Positions 7,105 to 16,363 of a stretch of 64,000 nucleotides of DNA are shown here, piece by piece. The translations under genes and the position numbers were made by a program. Each line of letters opens with the position of its first letter. Within the stretch, counting starts at the first letter, position 1. The DNA is from Solimonas sp. K1W22B-7 (GTDB lineage: Bacteria > Pseudomonadota > Gammaproteobacteria > Nevskiales > Nevskiaceae): the NCBI RefSeq assembly GCF_003428335.1, contig NZ_CP031704.1:5158071-5222070 (forward strand), given 5' to 3'. Below the pieces are notes generated by a model. It ran no database searches and had not been told where the DNA came from. It worked only from the letters and a program-made list of their open reading frames with translations.

Positions 7105-10100
7105 TTACGCACCCAACAACAGCTCCATGCTCTCCGGCGGCATCGCCGCCCCCAGCAGATTGCCCTGCACCACGTCGCAGCGGTGCTCGCGCAGGAAGCC
7201 CAGCTGCTGCTGCGTCTCCACCCCCTCGGCCACCACCTGCAGGCCCAGGGTGCGGGCCAGCGCGATGATGGCCTTGCAGATCGCCGCGTCGCTGTCGTCG
7301 ACGCTGATGTCGCGCACGAAGGTCTGGTCCACCTTGAGCCGGCTCAGCGGGAAGCGCTGCAGGTAGGCCAGCGACGAATAGCCGGTGCCGAAGTCGTCCA
7401 GTGCCAGCTTCACGCCCATGCCGCGGATCTCGCGCAGGATGCGCACCACGCGCTCGACGTCCTGCATCAGTACCGACTCGGTGACCTCCAGTTCCAGCCA
7501 TTCCGGATCCATGCCGCTGGCGCGCAGCGCACGCTCGACCTTGGCGACGATGTCGCGGCGGTAGAGCTGGAAACCCGACAGGTTCACCGACACCGGCAGC
7601 GGCTTGAGGCCGCGCAGCTGCCAGGCGCGGTTCTGGCGGCAGGCCTCGTTCAGCACCCAGTCGCCGATCTCCTCGATCAGGCCGCTCTCCTCGGCGACGC
7701 GGATGAACTGGCCCGCCAGCAGCAGGCCGCGCTGCGGATGCTGCCAGCGGATCAGCGCCTCCATCGCCAGCACCTCGCCGGTGGCGGTGTCGAACTGCGG
7801 CTGGTAGTGCAGGCGGAACTCGCCGTGCTTGAGCGCGCTGCGCAGGTCGTTCTCGATGCGCAGGAACTCGCGCACGCGCGCATTCATGTCGGCGGTGAAG
7901 AACTGCAGGCTGTTGCGGCCGGAATTCTTGGCCACGTACATCGCGGCGTCGGCGTTCTTCAGCAGGCTTTCGGCGTCTTCGCCGTCGCCCGGATACATGG
8001 CGATGCCGATGCTGCAGGTGACGCTGAGCAGGTGCTGGTCGATGGTCAGCGGCTGCTCCACGCTGGCCAGCATGCGGGTGGCGATCTGCGATACCTGCTC
8101 GGCATCGTGAACCTCCGGCAGCACCACCACGAACTCGTCGCCGCCGTGGCGCGCCAGCGTGTCCTTGGCGCGCACGCAGATGCCGAGGCGGCGCGCCATT
8201 TCCTGCAGCAGGGTGTCGCCGGTGCCGTGGCCCAGCGAGTCGTTGATGTTCTTGAAGCGGTCGATGTCGATGAACATCACCGCGAACGGCCGTTGCGCCG
8301 CCTGCGCCAGGCACAGCACTTCATCCAGCCGGCTGGCCAGCGTCGAGCGGTTGGGCAGGCCGGTGAGGGCGTCGCTCTGCGCCAGGTAGCGGATGCGGTC
8401 CTCGGCGGTCTTGCGCGCCTCGATGTCGGTGCTGACCACCACGTAGTACTGCGGCCGCGCGTCGGACGAGCGGATCGCCGAGACCGTGCAGTCGGCCCAG
8501 GCATGGCGGCCGCCGGCGGCGCGGAAGCGCTTCTCGATACGGTAGCTGTCTCGCCGGCCGGCCTCCACGTCGCGGAACAGCTCCAGCTCGCGTGGTACTT
8601 CCTCGGGATGGGTCAGGGACGGAAAGTCCATGCTGCGCAGCGCCTCGGCGGAGTAGCCGAGCTGGGCCTGGAAGGCGGCATTGCTCTGCAGGATGCGGCC
8701 GCGCGCATTGGCGAAGGCGATGCCGGTGCTGGCGCTCTCGAAGATGCCGCGGAAGCGCTCCTCGCTCTCGCGCAATGCCGTCTCGCCGCGCTGGCGCTGC
8801 TCCACCTCGCCGGACAGCGCGCGGTTCTTCTGCTCCAGCTCGTCGGTGCGTTCGCCGACCAGTTGCTCGACGCGCGCGGCACGGCCGGTGAGCACCAGCA
8901 GGAAGCCGCCGAGCAGGCCGGAGAACAGGAACACGCCGGCCTGGGTGATCCAGGCCTGCAGCGAGCGGTGCGATTGCAGGTATTCGTTGCCGGCGATCAC
9001 CTGCAGGCTCCAGCGCGCCGGGCCGAAGACCAGCTCGCCCTCGTGCACCAGGCTGTTGGCGTCGCGCGGCGGCAGGCTGCCACGGCTGCTGTAGAGCAGC
9101 CGGCGTGCGGCGGGGCCCTGGCGGTCCAGCAGCACCACGTCGACGCCGCGGGGCAGGCCGGCGCCCAGCACCTGCGGCATCAGCGCTTCGAACTGCAGCA
9201 CCGCGAACACGACGCCGTCGAGGCGATAGCCGGAATCCGGCAGCTCGCGCCCCAGGGGCGCCGCCACCAGCACGCCCGGCGCCCGCGTGGCGCCCGACTG
9301 CGGCAGCTCGCGCGACACCGCCAGCGAGCGCGACAGCGCCATGCCGCCCAGCAGGTCGCGTTGCGCGGCGTCGGCGGCCAGGTCGTAGCCGATCAGGCCC
9401 TGGTTGCCATCGCGCGGCATGATGTAGGTCACCGGGTAGTGCTCGCCCGGCAGGCGTGGCGCCCAGCCCAGCAAGCGGACACCCGGGGTATTCAGCAGCT
9501 GCCCGCCGGCGAAGGCGACGAAGTCGTCCGGCGTGACCTGGGAGGACGCGCGGTAGAAATCGCCCAGCGTGCGCACCGCCCGCTCCGCGCCGCCGAGCTG
9601 CTCCGCCAGGCGTCGCTGCACCGCTTCGGCCTGCTCGGAGAAGGCGTTGCGGATGCGTCCGCTTTCGACCAGGTTGGTCTGCTGCACCACCAGCGCGCCC
9701 AGCAGCACCGACACCGCGACCGAACCGACCACGGTCGGCAGGCGGCGCTGCCAGCTGCGGCGGCGCTCCAGCGCCCAGACCACCAGCAGCGGCGCGATCA
9801 GGAACACGCCCATGGTGTCGCCGACCCACCAGGTGAAGCCGTTGAACAGCAGGTCGCCGGCGACCACCTTGCCGCTGACATGGAGCGTCAGGGTACCGAC
9901 GGTGGCGGCGATGACGCAGGACAGCGCGCCGCCCAGCAGCATGAAGCGCAGCACTGCCGGGCCCGAGTCCAGCATGCTCGGCCAGCCGACATGGCGGCGG
10001 ATCAGCGTGGCGCCGCAGACCGCCTGCAGGCTGGAGCCGCTGGCGATGGCCGCGGCGATCATCATGCCGTCGGCCGACAGGCTGCCGCTGACCTTGTAGC

Positions 10101-10407
10101 CGACCGCGCAGTTGAGCAGCAGCGAGCCCAGCCAGACGCCGGGCCAGAGGCCGCGCCCCCACAGTAGCAACAGGGCCAGGGAAATGCCGGAAGGCGGCCA
10201 GATCGCGGTGGCGTAACCCGGCGGCTGCGCCAGCTTCAGGCCCAGCCAGCCGGTGATGAAGTACAGCAACACCAGCACCAGCAGCCGCCAGCCGGTCCCG
10301 GCCAGCGTCGCCGCCGGCCCGGCGACGTGCCGGCGCAGGTCGTCGGCAGCGGCTTCACCGCGGTCGGCGGGGCCGGTCCGCGGTTCGCTGAGGTCCAGGA
10401 ATCTCAT
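7105..10407 (-). CDS. membrane-bound GGDEF-EAL protein with MASE1-like, CHASE-like and PAS domains
   Basis: A 1100-residue c-di-GMP signalling protein. Six to seven hydrophobic segments at about residues 39-250 resemble a MASE1 sensor. A periplasmic CHASE-like domain follows (about 260-460), then one more membrane helix, a coiled coil and a PAS domain (about 545-660). The GGDEF domain has an intact RHGGDEF at about residue 757, with an RxxD inhibitory site (RAKD) five residues before it. The EAL domain has ALIRW after the EAL motif at about residue 882, plus NLSGFQ, EVTES, DDFGTGYSS and the catalytic Lys in LKVDQ. Both cyclase and phosphodiesterase sites therefore look intact, and the net activity cannot be predicted. 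It is monocistronic, divergent from the VAT1-like gene. Confidence 0.93.
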   Translation of the reverse strand: MRFLDLSEPRTGPADRGEAAADDLRRHVAGPAATLAGTGWRLLVLVLLYFITGWLGLKLAQPPGYATAIWPPSGISLALLLLWGRGLWPGVWLGSLLLNCAVGYKVSGSLSADGMMIAAAIASGSSLQAVCGATLIRRHVGWPSMLDSGPAVLRFMLLGGALSCVIAATVGTLTLHVSGKVVAGDLLFNGFTWWVGDTMGVFLIAPLLVVWALERRRSWQRRLPTVVGSVAVSVLLGALVVQQTNLVESGRIRNAFSEQAEAVQRRLAEQLGGAERAVRTLGDFYRASSQVTPDDFVAFAGGQLLNTPGVRLLGWAPRLPGEHYPVTYIMPRDGNQGLIGYDLAADAAQRDLLGGMALSRSLAVSRELPQSGATRAPGVLVAAPLGRELPDSGYRLDGVVFAVLQFEALMPQVLGAGLPRGVDVVLLDRQGPAARRLLYSSRGSLPPRDANSLVHEGELVFGPARWSLQVIAGNEYLQSHRSLQAWITQAGVFLFSGLLGGFLLVLTGRAARVEQLVGERTDELEQKNRALSGEVEQRQRGETALRESEERFRGIFESASTGIAFANARGRILQSNAAFQAQLGYSAEALRSMDFPSLTHPEEVPRELELFRDVEAGRRDSYRIEKRFRAAGGRHAWADCTVSAIRSSDARPQYYVVVSTDIEARKTAEDRIRYLAQSDALTGLPNRSTLASRLDEVLCLAQAAQRPFAVMFIDIDRFKNINDSLGHGTGDTLLQEMARRLGICVRAKDTLARHGGDEFVVVLPEVHDAEQVSQIATRMLASVEQPLTIDQHLLSVTCSIGIAMYPGDGEDAESLLKNADAAMYVAKNSGRNSLQFFTADMNARVREFLRIENDLRSALKHGEFRLHYQPQFDTATGEVLAMEALIRWQHPQRGLLLAGQFIRVAEESGLIEEIGDWVLNEACRQNRAWQLRGLKPLPVSVNLSGFQLYRRDIVAKVERALRASGMDPEWLELEVTESVLMQDVERVVRILREIRGMGVKLALDDFGTGYSSLAYLQRFPLSRLKVDQTFVRDISVDDSDAAICKAIIALARTLGLQVVAEGVETQQQLGFLREHRCDVVQGNLLGAAMPPESMELLLGA

Positions 10408-10528
10408 GGGGCCAAGCTACAGGCAAGGTCCCCGGGCGGGCAGTAGATACTATGTACCCGCGGCACCTTCTCCGGCCGCCATCGCCGCCGCTCGTCGCAA
10501 ACCACCCGCAAACCGAAGCAACCCCACC

Positions 10529-11560
10529 GTGCAAGCCATCGTCATCGACCGTCCCGGCAGCTACCACCGCCTGCAGCTGCGCGAGCTGCCCGACCCGCAA
10601 CCGCGCCCCGGCGAACTGCGCATCGCGGTGCAGCACAGCGGCGTCAACTACGCCGACTGCGTCATCCGCATGGGCCTCTACGAGTCCGCCAAGCGCCTGG
10701 TCGGCTGGCCCATCACCCCCGGCTTCGAGGTCGCGGGCTTGATCGACGCCGTGGGCGATGGCGTGGACGGCTGGCGCCCCGGCGACCGCGTGCTGGCCGT
10801 GACCCTGTTCGGCGGCTATGCCAGCCGCCTCTGCGTGCCGGCGGTGCAGGCCTTCCGCATCCCCGCCGCGCTGGACACCGCGCAGGCCGCCGCCCTGCCG
10901 ACGATCTTCCTGACCGCCTGGTTCGCGCTGCACGAACTGGCCCACCTGCGCCGCGGCGAGCGCGTGCTGGTGCATTCCGCCGCCGGCGGCGTCGGCAGCG
11001 CCGCCGTGCAGCTGGCCGCCCAGGCCGGCACCGAGGTTACCGCCGTGGTCGGCGGCGCGCACAAGCGCGAGCTGCCGCAGCGCCTGGGCGCGCGCCACGT
11101 CATCGTGAAATCCGAGCAGGCGCTGTGGGCCGAGGCCGGGCGCATCGCTCCCGGCGGCTACGACGTGATCCTGGACCCCAACGGCGTCGAGACCCTGGGC
11201 CAGAGCTATGCCCACCTCGCGCCGCTGGGCCGCCTGGCGATCTACGGCTTCCACACCATGCTGCCGCGCCAGGGGGGCCGCCCCAACTGGCCCAAGCTGG
11301 CCTGGGACTGGCTGCGCACGCCGCGCTTCGACCCGCTCAAGCTCACCGTGGAGAACCGCAGCGTGCTGGGCTTCAACCTCAGCTTCCTCAGCGAGCGCGC
11401 CGACCTGCTGCTGCCGGCGATGACGCAGATCCTGGCCGGCATCGAGGCCGGCCGCCTGCAGCCGCCGCCGCTGGCGATCTACCCGCTGTCCGCCGTCGCC
11501 GAGGCGCACCACGCCCTGGAATCCGGCCAGACCCAGGGCAAGCTGATCCTGGCGCCCTGA
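10529..11560 (+). CDS. zinc-independent medium-chain dehydrogenase/reductase, VAT1-like
   Basis: A 343-residue NAD(P)H-dependent oxidoreductase of the quinone-reductase/VAT1 branch of the MDR superfamily. The N-terminal GroES-like domain includes HSGVNYADCVIRMGLY and TPGFEVAG. The Rossmann domain carries the nucleotide loop HSAAGGVGSAAVQLA. The C-terminal GRLAIYGFHTMLP and RSVLGFNL stretches are typical of VAT1-like proteins. The zinc ligands of alcohol dehydrogenases are absent. The GTG at 10529 is chosen because the conserved N-terminus starts there. Its substrate is unknown; quinones or alpha,beta-unsaturated carbonyls are likely from the family. It lies 56 bp before the deaminase gene. 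Confidence 0.88.
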   Translation: MQAIVIDRPGSYHRLQLRELPDPQPRPGELRIAVQHSGVNYADCVIRMGLYESAKRLVGWPITPGFEVAGLIDAVGDGVDGWRPGDRVLAVTLFGGYASRLCVPAVQAFRIPAALDTAQAAALPTIFLTAWFALHELAHLRRGERVLVHSAAGGVGSAAVQLAAQAGTEVTAVVGGAHKRELPQRLGARHVIVKSEQALWAEAGRIAPGGYDVILDPNGVETLGQSYAHLAPLGRLAIYGFHTMLPRQGGRPNWPKLAWDWLRTPRFDPLKLTVENRSVLGFNLSFLSERADLLLPAMTQILAGIEAGRLQPPPLAIYPLSAVAEAHHALESGQTQGKLILAP

Positions 11561-11616
11561 AACCTGTTGAAAACCAGACCATGCCTGACACAAGCTGCGC
11601 GCCGGGGGAAAACACC

Positions 11617-12162
11617 ATGAGCGAAATCTTGCCGGACACCGACACCTACTACATGGGCATTGCCTTCGCCGTGCGCGAAAAGGCCAACTGCACCGGCAAC
11701 CGCGTAGGTGCCGTGATCGTCAAGGAAAACCGGGTGATCTCCACCGGCTACAACGGCGTGCCCGAAGGCATGACCAACTGCCTGGACGGCGGCTGCCTGC
11801 GCTGCCGCAACCCCAACGGCCAGTTCGCCTCCGGCGTCGGCTACGACCTCTGCATCTGCGTCCACGCCGAACAGAACGCCCTGCTGTCCGCCGCCCGCTT
11901 CGGCATCTCGGTACAGGACGCCACGCTCTACACCACCATGCAGCCCTGCTTCGGCTGCGCCAAGGAAATGCTGCAGGCCAAGATCAGGCAGGTGCTCTAC
12001 GTACACCCCTGGACGCCGAGCGATCCCGATCCCGAGATGGACCGCATGAAGAAGTCGGAGTACGACCGAATCGTGACGCGCTTGGGGGCGAAGCAGTTGA
12101 AGGTGGAGGATGCAAGGGCGGTGTGGGCGGTGACGAGCCTCAGGAAGGCGCCGCTGGTGTGA
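11617..12162 (+). CDS. dCMP deaminase-family zinc enzyme
   Basis: A 181-residue member of the cytidine/deoxycytidylate deaminase superfamily. The zinc site is intact: HAEQNAL supplies the His ligand and catalytic Glu, and PCFGC supplies two Cys ligands. Extra cysteines (CLDGGCLRCRN) match the dCMP deaminase/ComEB type, which can bind a second zinc. dCMP deaminase converts dCMP to dUMP for thymidylate synthesis; this substrate is inferred from family membership. The ATG at 11617 is preceded by GGGGGAAA; the in-frame ATG at 11581 lacks a comparable site. It probably shares a transcript with the upstream reductase gene and the short gene downstream. Confidence 0.85.
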   Translation: MSEILPDTDTYYMGIAFAVREKANCTGNRVGAVIVKENRVISTGYNGVPEGMTNCLDGGCLRCRNPNGQFASGVGYDLCICVHAEQNALLSAARFGISVQDATLYTTMQPCFGCAKEMLQAKIRQVLYVHPWTPSDPDPEMDRMKKSEYDRIVTRLGAKQLKVEDARAVWAVTSLRKAPLV

Positions 12163-12168
12163 TGCGTG

Positions 12169-12435
12169 ATGGATACCAAGGATAGAGATGGCAACTCGAT
12201 CGTCGTAGGCTCACATGTTCAGGTGCTCTCTGTTCCGGCTCTGGATTTCGAGCCAGACGAAGCGGAAAGGGTGCAGTCCATGCTCGGCGATGTGCTTGAG
12301 GTCTATGAAATAGATCTTTATGGCCAAGCCTGGGTGGAGAAGTGGTGGCATCTCGACTCTGGCGAGAGCACTTCTCATAGCCTCGCACTTCGCAGCGATG
12401 AAATGGTGCTATCCAAACCAAAGGCAGGTAGCTAG
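12169..12435 (+). CDS. small hypothetical protein, less GC-rich
   Basis: An acidic 88-residue protein with no signal peptide or membrane helix and no family I recognise. Predicted beta-strands (NSIVVGSHVQVLSV) suggest a small barrel fold, but this is only a guess. It begins six bases after the deaminase stop; GTG at 12166 and ATG at 12169 are alternative starts. Base composition is clearly lower in GC than flanking genes. It is followed immediately by dispersed repeats (12440-12905). Confidence 0.6.
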   Translation: MDTKDRDGNSIVVGSHVQVLSVPALDFEPDEAERVQSMLGDVLEVYEIDLYGQAWVEKWWHLDSGESTSHSLALRSDEMVLSKPKAGS

Positions 12436-12439
12436 CAGC

Positions 12440-12505
12440 GTAGGTGCGCACCGCGCACGCGGGGCAGCCCTTGCTGGGTTCAACGGTGCGCGATGCGCAC
12501 CCTAC
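12440..12505. repeat. hairpin-forming dispersed repeat, GGTGCGC type, copy 1
   Basis: GTAGGTGCGCACCGCGCAC at the left end pairs with GGTGCGCGATGCGCACCCTAC at the right end around a short GC-rich loop. A second copy lies at 27658-27723. In both cases the element directly follows a small, less GC-rich gene. Confidence 0.75.
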
Positions 12506-12517
12506 AGACGGCGCTGC

Positions 12518-12905
12518 TTGTGTCTTCCAATGGCTTGGTGAGCGTAAGCGAATGCTTTTGATGGTCCGGGTTCCCTCGTAGCGGCGCCCGCACAGGGGTC
12601 GGGCGCAGGGGTCGAGCCGGACAGGATGTCCGGCCGAGGACACGCAGGCCATGGATGGCCTGTGTGTCCGACCCCTCAGCGACCGACCACTGGGCGGGGC
12701 ACCCCGCGTAAGCGGGGCGCCGATACAAGGGTACGTTTTCTTTTGGTTACTTTTCTTTGTCGTATAACAAAGATAAAGTAACTCGCCCTTAGGCGAAATA
12801 CACCTCCAGAGAAACGCGGCTCCTGACCGGCGTAGTCGCCGGCACCACCGCTGTGCGCGTGCCTCGATACACCGCTGCGCGGCACTCGGCATGATCGGTT
12901 CGGCT
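12518..12905. repeat. about 390-bp dispersed intergenic element, copy 1
   Basis: This stretch is closely similar over its whole length to 27996-28386 (a few substitutions and small indels). Landmarks in order are CTTCCAATGGCTTGGTGAGCG, a segment rich in GGGTCGGGCG/GGATGTCCGGCC palindromes, GGGTACGTTTTCT, an imperfect stem-loop (GTTACTTTTCTTTG pairing with CAAAGATAAAGTAAC) and a 3' end CCTCGATACACCGCTGCG. Open frames across it are not conserved as proteins. It has no transposase or obvious target-site duplication. Together with 12440-12505 it fills the gap 12436-12921. Confidence 0.8.
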
Positions 12906-12921
12906 TTGGACGTCCAAAATG

Positions 12922-12949
12922 AAAAGGCCGCGATCTCTCGCGGCCTTTT
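12922..12949 (-). terminator. intrinsic terminator of the CocE-like gene
   Basis: AAAAGGCCGCGA and TCGCGGCCTTTT form a perfect 12-bp stem with a 4-base loop, 22 nt after the stop codon. On the minus strand the stem ends in TTTT followed by CATTTTGG. Confidence 0.85.
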
Positions 12950-12971
12950 GCACATCAACGAATCAGAAAGC

Positions 12972-14864
12972 TCAACGCGGCGCCTCGATCGCCGACACCG
13001 GCACCACCGGCACCACCACGCTCGACGGATGCTCGCGATCGCTGCGCACCGTCAGCACGCCCAGCAGCTGATCGAGCAGGTCCGTCACCGGCGGCAGGCC
13101 ATGCGGGAAGTCCGAGGTGCTGATCGCGATGCGCAGGCTGTGGCCCTGCTTGATCACCGTGCTGGTCGGGAAGATCTCCACGCTGGCCAGCACCGGCTCG
13201 CCGGCGGTCAGCGGCTGGCGCGAAGCCTCGGTGTAGGGGTGCCAGGGCTGGATCATCACGCCGCGCAGCAGGCGCGAGCGCGACACGTCCACCTCGCGCA
13301 TCGAAGCGGTGAGGATGCCGTTGGTCAGCTCCTGCGACGTGCCCTCGGGGCTCACGTCGGTGATGCGCGCGGCGATGCCGGCGTCGGCCATCGCGGAGGA
13401 AATCCACAGGTCGGCCTGGATCGGACCGTTGATGTAGTAGTCCTTGTCCATCGGCGCGGTGGTATAGGTCACGGCGCCCAGCAGTGGCAGCTCGTTGATC
13501 CCGTTGTCGCCCTGGAGGCAGCCCACCGGCAGCGGGATCAGGCCCAGGATACCGGCGGTCCACTGGCTGGTGCTGAGCGAGCAGAGCCCGGCGACCGGAA
13601 TCGGCAGCGTGATGTGGCTGGCCTCGTCGGCGGCCGGCAGCTCGCGCGTCAGGCTGTTGTCGCCGCGCAAGTACCAGCGCTCGGCGCGGGCCTGCGGGTG
13701 CGGCCAGTCATTGGCGATCGAGTAATGGCCTTCGCCCGTGAGGAACTGCGTGACGTTGGGCACGCGCTCGGCACCGGTCGGCAGGCCCTTGAGATACTTG
13801 TCGAACCACATCAGCGCGATGTGATCCAGGTTCGGCACGCCGTCCAGCGGCAGGCCGGCGCCGGTGGAGGCGGTCAGGTGCTGCCAGGGGCCGATCAGCA
13901 GCTTGGTGGTGGTGTTGCGCTTGATCACCTCGTACAGCATCGGCTCGCCGCGCTGGAAGATGTCGTTGAGACCACCGACGATGAAGGTCGGCACCTTGAC
14001 GCGATCCGCCACCTCGATCGGCGAGCGCGTGCGCCAGAAGTCGCTGTCGTAGTTGCGGTCGTTGGTCCCGAGCGCGGCGCTCAGGATCGTCGGCACCTGG
14101 AAACGCAGCACCGCGTCCACGGCATGGTCGATCGAGGTGAACGGCGTACTCAGCTGCGCCTCGGCGGGCAGCACGCCCAGGCCGGTGACCAGCGCCATCC
14201 ACAACGGGATGAAGCCGACGTTGACCTGGCCGCCGGAGAACACGATATCGCGGTAGGCGTCGCCCATCGGCACGATCGCGAACACGGTCTTGTGCGCGGG
14301 GTGCTGGTGCGCGGCGGTGAAGATCTGGGTGATGCCCATGAACGAGGGGCCCCAGGTGCCGACCTTGCCGTTGCTCCAGGGCTGTACGGCGACCCAGTCC
14401 ATCACTTCCTTGTAGTCCAGCTGCTCGCGCTCGCTGAACGCCTCCCAGTCGCCCTCGGAGACACCGGTGCCGCGCACGTCGACCGCGACGTGGGCGTAGC
14501 CGCGCTGCACGAAGTAGCTGTTGAAGGTGGGGAAGGCGGGGATGACCGTGGCCAGGCTCTTGTTGTAGCCGGTCTGGGTCAGGATCACCGGCATCCGCAC
14601 GTTGATCACATTGCCTTCGGCGTCCTCCGGCAGCGCGACCTTGACCGACAGCTTCACGCCGTCGCTCATCTCGATCTTCTGCTCCGGCAGCTGCTGCATG
14701 CCGGCAAATTCCTCGCTGCGGTCGTAGTCGAACCACTTGGCGCTGGCGGAGCCGCCGCCGGGCGTGCCGCTGTCACCCTCCACGCTCTCGGAAGAACTGC
14801 AGGCAGCGAGAAACAGCGACAGGACGACCGCGAGCGCGGACGCCCGCAAGGATGACTTCGACAT
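12972..14864 (-). CDS. CocE/NonD family secreted hydrolase (lipoprotein)
   Basis: A 630-residue alpha/beta-hydrolase of the X-Pro dipeptidyl-peptidase S15/CocE group. It has a lipoprotein signal (lipobox LAAC, followed by SSSES), so it is probably anchored on the periplasmic side or in the outer membrane. The catalytic Ser is in GTWGPSFMG at about residue 174. The Asp in GGLNDIF and the His in GPWQH complete the triad. A jelly-roll PepX_C-like domain occupies about residues 390-630. Family members hydrolyse esters, amides or acyl groups; the substrate here is unknown. The ATG at 14864 has GGAGGAG eight bases upstream, whereas the upstream in-frame ATG at 14888 would put that site inside the coding region. 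The gene is monocistronic, with its own terminator. Confidence 0.9.
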   Translation of the reverse strand: MSKSSLRASALAVVLSLFLAACSSSESVEGDSGTPGGGSASAKWFDYDRSEEFAGMQQLPEQKIEMSDGVKLSVKVALPEDAEGNVINVRMPVILTQTGYNKSLATVIPAFPTFNSYFVQRGYAHVAVDVRGTGVSEGDWEAFSEREQLDYKEVMDWVAVQPWSNGKVGTWGPSFMGITQIFTAAHQHPAHKTVFAIVPMGDAYRDIVFSGGQVNVGFIPLWMALVTGLGVLPAEAQLSTPFTSIDHAVDAVLRFQVPTILSAALGTNDRNYDSDFWRTRSPIEVADRVKVPTFIVGGLNDIFQRGEPMLYEVIKRNTTTKLLIGPWQHLTASTGAGLPLDGVPNLDHIALMWFDKYLKGLPTGAERVPNVTQFLTGEGHYSIANDWPHPQARAERWYLRGDNSLTRELPAADEASHITLPIPVAGLCSLSTSQWTAGILGLIPLPVGCLQGDNGINELPLLGAVTYTTAPMDKDYYINGPIQADLWISSAMADAGIAARITDVSPEGTSQELTNGILTASMREVDVSRSRLLRGVMIQPWHPYTEASRQPLTAGEPVLASVEIFPTSTVIKQGHSLRIAISTSDFPHGLPPVTDLLDQLLGVLTVRSDREHPSSVVVPVVPVSAIEAPR

Positions 14865-15001
14865 AAGGGGAACTCCTCCGGACAACATATGAATCTAGTA
14901 ATGACCCATTATGAAGCGCCGCTCGGAATCGTTCCATCGTTTGCAGCCGCTCCGGGTGTCCGCCGCCCCCGCTTGCTGCCCCCGGGTTTCCCTGACGAGC
15001 C

Positions 15002-15748
15002 CTACAGGGCCAGCTCCTCCGGGTCCGCCGCCTCGGCCAGTTCGTAGCGCAGCACGAAATCGCGAGACGCGATGCGCTGGCCCGGCGCCAGCGCGATGTC
15101 CCAGGCCCAGGGCGAGCGCGGCTGTGCCTTCAGCTTGTGGCTGCGGCTGCTGACGCTGCGCACCGGCAGGCTGCCGTGCAGGGCCACCTTCAGCGACAGG
15201 CGCTCCGGCGTGATGGCCGCGCCGCTGCCCTGCGCCAGCGGCAGCACCAGCTCATGCACGCCGCGGAAGGTGGGCACGGTCTGGCGATAGCGCAGGGTGA
15301 TGCGGATCGGCTGGCCGGGCGGCAGCTCGGCCAGGCGCTGCACGAACTCCTGAGCGCGGTCGCCGGCGGCGGTCTTGTGCATGCGCAGCGCCGCGTCGGG
15401 CAGCGCCGTCTCGGCGCCGTCGCCGATCGCCAGGCGCATTTCCTGTACCGCAGCATCGCGGAACAGCGGAAACCGGTAGCAGGCCTCCAGCGCCTGCCGG
15501 TGGGGGTTGAAGAAGACCTGCACCACCGTGATCTCGGCACGGTCGCCACGGATATCGGCGCGGATTTCAGTGCGGGTGCCGGGAAGCTCGCGGGCATCGA
15601 CCGCCACCAGCGTGCCGGCGATGGGCTGCGCGGCCTGGGCCATGGCGGCCAGCACCGGCAGCAGGAACAGCGCCAGGACGAAGACCAGGAACAGCAGGCC
15701 GCGACGGCGCAGGCCGGGGCTGCTGTGATCGGTGGTGACGGTGTGCAT
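15002..15748 (-). CDS. membrane-anchored VIT-domain protein lacking a vWA domain
   Basis: A 248-residue exported protein. An N-terminal hydrophobic segment (about residues 17-40) acts as a signal or anchor. A VIT (vault/inter-alpha-trypsin) domain follows, shown by VFFNPHRQALEACYRFPLF and a PPGQPIRITLRYRQT segment. A region with SSRSHKL and RDFVLRYELAEA resembles the stretch that in bacterial VIT-vWA proteins comes just before the von Willebrand A domain. Here the protein stops there: no MIDAS motif, no vWA and no sorting signal. The ATG at 15748 has AGGGAG upstream. It is divergent from a small membrane protein and a two-component system. Function unknown; a truncated or specialised relative of sortase-target VIT-vWA proteins is my best reading. 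Confidence 0.7.
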   Translation of the reverse strand: MHTVTTDHSSPGLRRRGLLFLVFVLALFLLPVLAAMAQAAQPIAGTLVAVDARELPGTRTEIRADIRGDRAEITVVQVFFNPHRQALEACYRFPLFRDAAVQEMRLAIGDGAETALPDAALRMHKTAAGDRAQEFVQRLAELPPGQPIRITLRYRQTVPTFRGVHELVLPLAQGSGAAITPERLSLKVALHGSLPVRSVSSRSHKLKAQPRSPWAWDIALAPGQRIASRDFVLRYELAEAADPEELAL

Positions 15749-15914
15749 CGCGGGAACTCCCTGTGGTACGGGGAGCAGTTTCCGGGGTGCCGGTGCAAGC
15801 TTTCGCCGCCTCCGGTGCAAAGCCCGAGGAAGATTGTGCAATTGCAGTGCAGGCGGCGTTTTGCGCCCGGAATGGCGGCTAGGCTGCATCGCCCTCAACC
15901 CCCGGAAGCCGCAG

Positions 15915-16280
15915 ATGCCCCCACCCAGACCTCATCCCGCCACCCGGCACGGCCTCGGCCTGGGCCGGGCCTTCTGGCGGGTCTTCGTGCTCTGCGGCCA
16001 CGGCTTCCTGCTGTTGATGCTGGCCCTGCTCTGCGCGGCGCAGGACCTGGGATGGGAGGCGAACCAGCGCGCCATGTTCCTGCTCCTGCTGCTGGCACCG
16101 CTGCTGATGATGCTGACGGCGATCCCGGTCCTGCGCGCACCGGATCGCGGCGAGGGCCCGCTGTGGCATGTCCTCGCCAAGGGCTGGGCGGTACTGGTCA
16201 CCGCCGCGTGGCTGCCCCTGATGCCCCTGGCCCTGCTGCTCCTCGCCTCCGCCCTGGCCCGGGAGGGCCTGCCGTTTTGA
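15915..16280 (+). CDS. small integral membrane protein, unknown function
   Basis: A 121-residue protein with three predicted membrane helices (about residues 22-43, 53-70 and 88-112) and no recognised domain. The ATG at 15915 has GGAAG six bases upstream. It lies divergent from the VIT-domain gene and 83 bp before the response regulator, so it may belong to the same regulon or operon as the two-component pair. The open frame extends further upstream but without a start supported by a binding site. Confidence 0.6.
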   Translation: MPPPRPHPATRHGLGLGRAFWRVFVLCGHGFLLLMLALLCAAQDLGWEANQRAMFLLLLLAPLLMMLTAIPVLRAPDRGEGPLWHVLAKGWAVLVTAAWLPLMPLALLLLASALAREGLPF

Positions 16281-16363
16281 ACCCGAACCTCCGCAGCCCG
16301 CTTGCCCCGCCCCCCGCGCTTATCGGTAGGATGCCGCCACTCCCATCGCCGCAATGCCCGAGC

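Noticed and set aside
7060-10167. A 1035-codon open frame antisense to the GGDEF-EAL gene
   Set aside because: The minus-strand frame has intact catalytic motifs in two domains; the antisense product has none.
12140-12958. A 272-codon minus-strand frame across the repeats, with a segment repeated near 28100
   Set aside because: The shared peptide (RTHRPSMACVSSAGHP) simply reflects the repeated DNA. The frame ignores gene boundaries, overlaps a terminator and lacks a ribosome binding site.
16354-16363. Alternative response-regulator starts upstream, including an out-of-frame ATG at 16354
   Set aside because: The ATG at 16354 opens the kinase-phase frame, not the regulator. Receiver homology begins exactly at the ATG at 16364.
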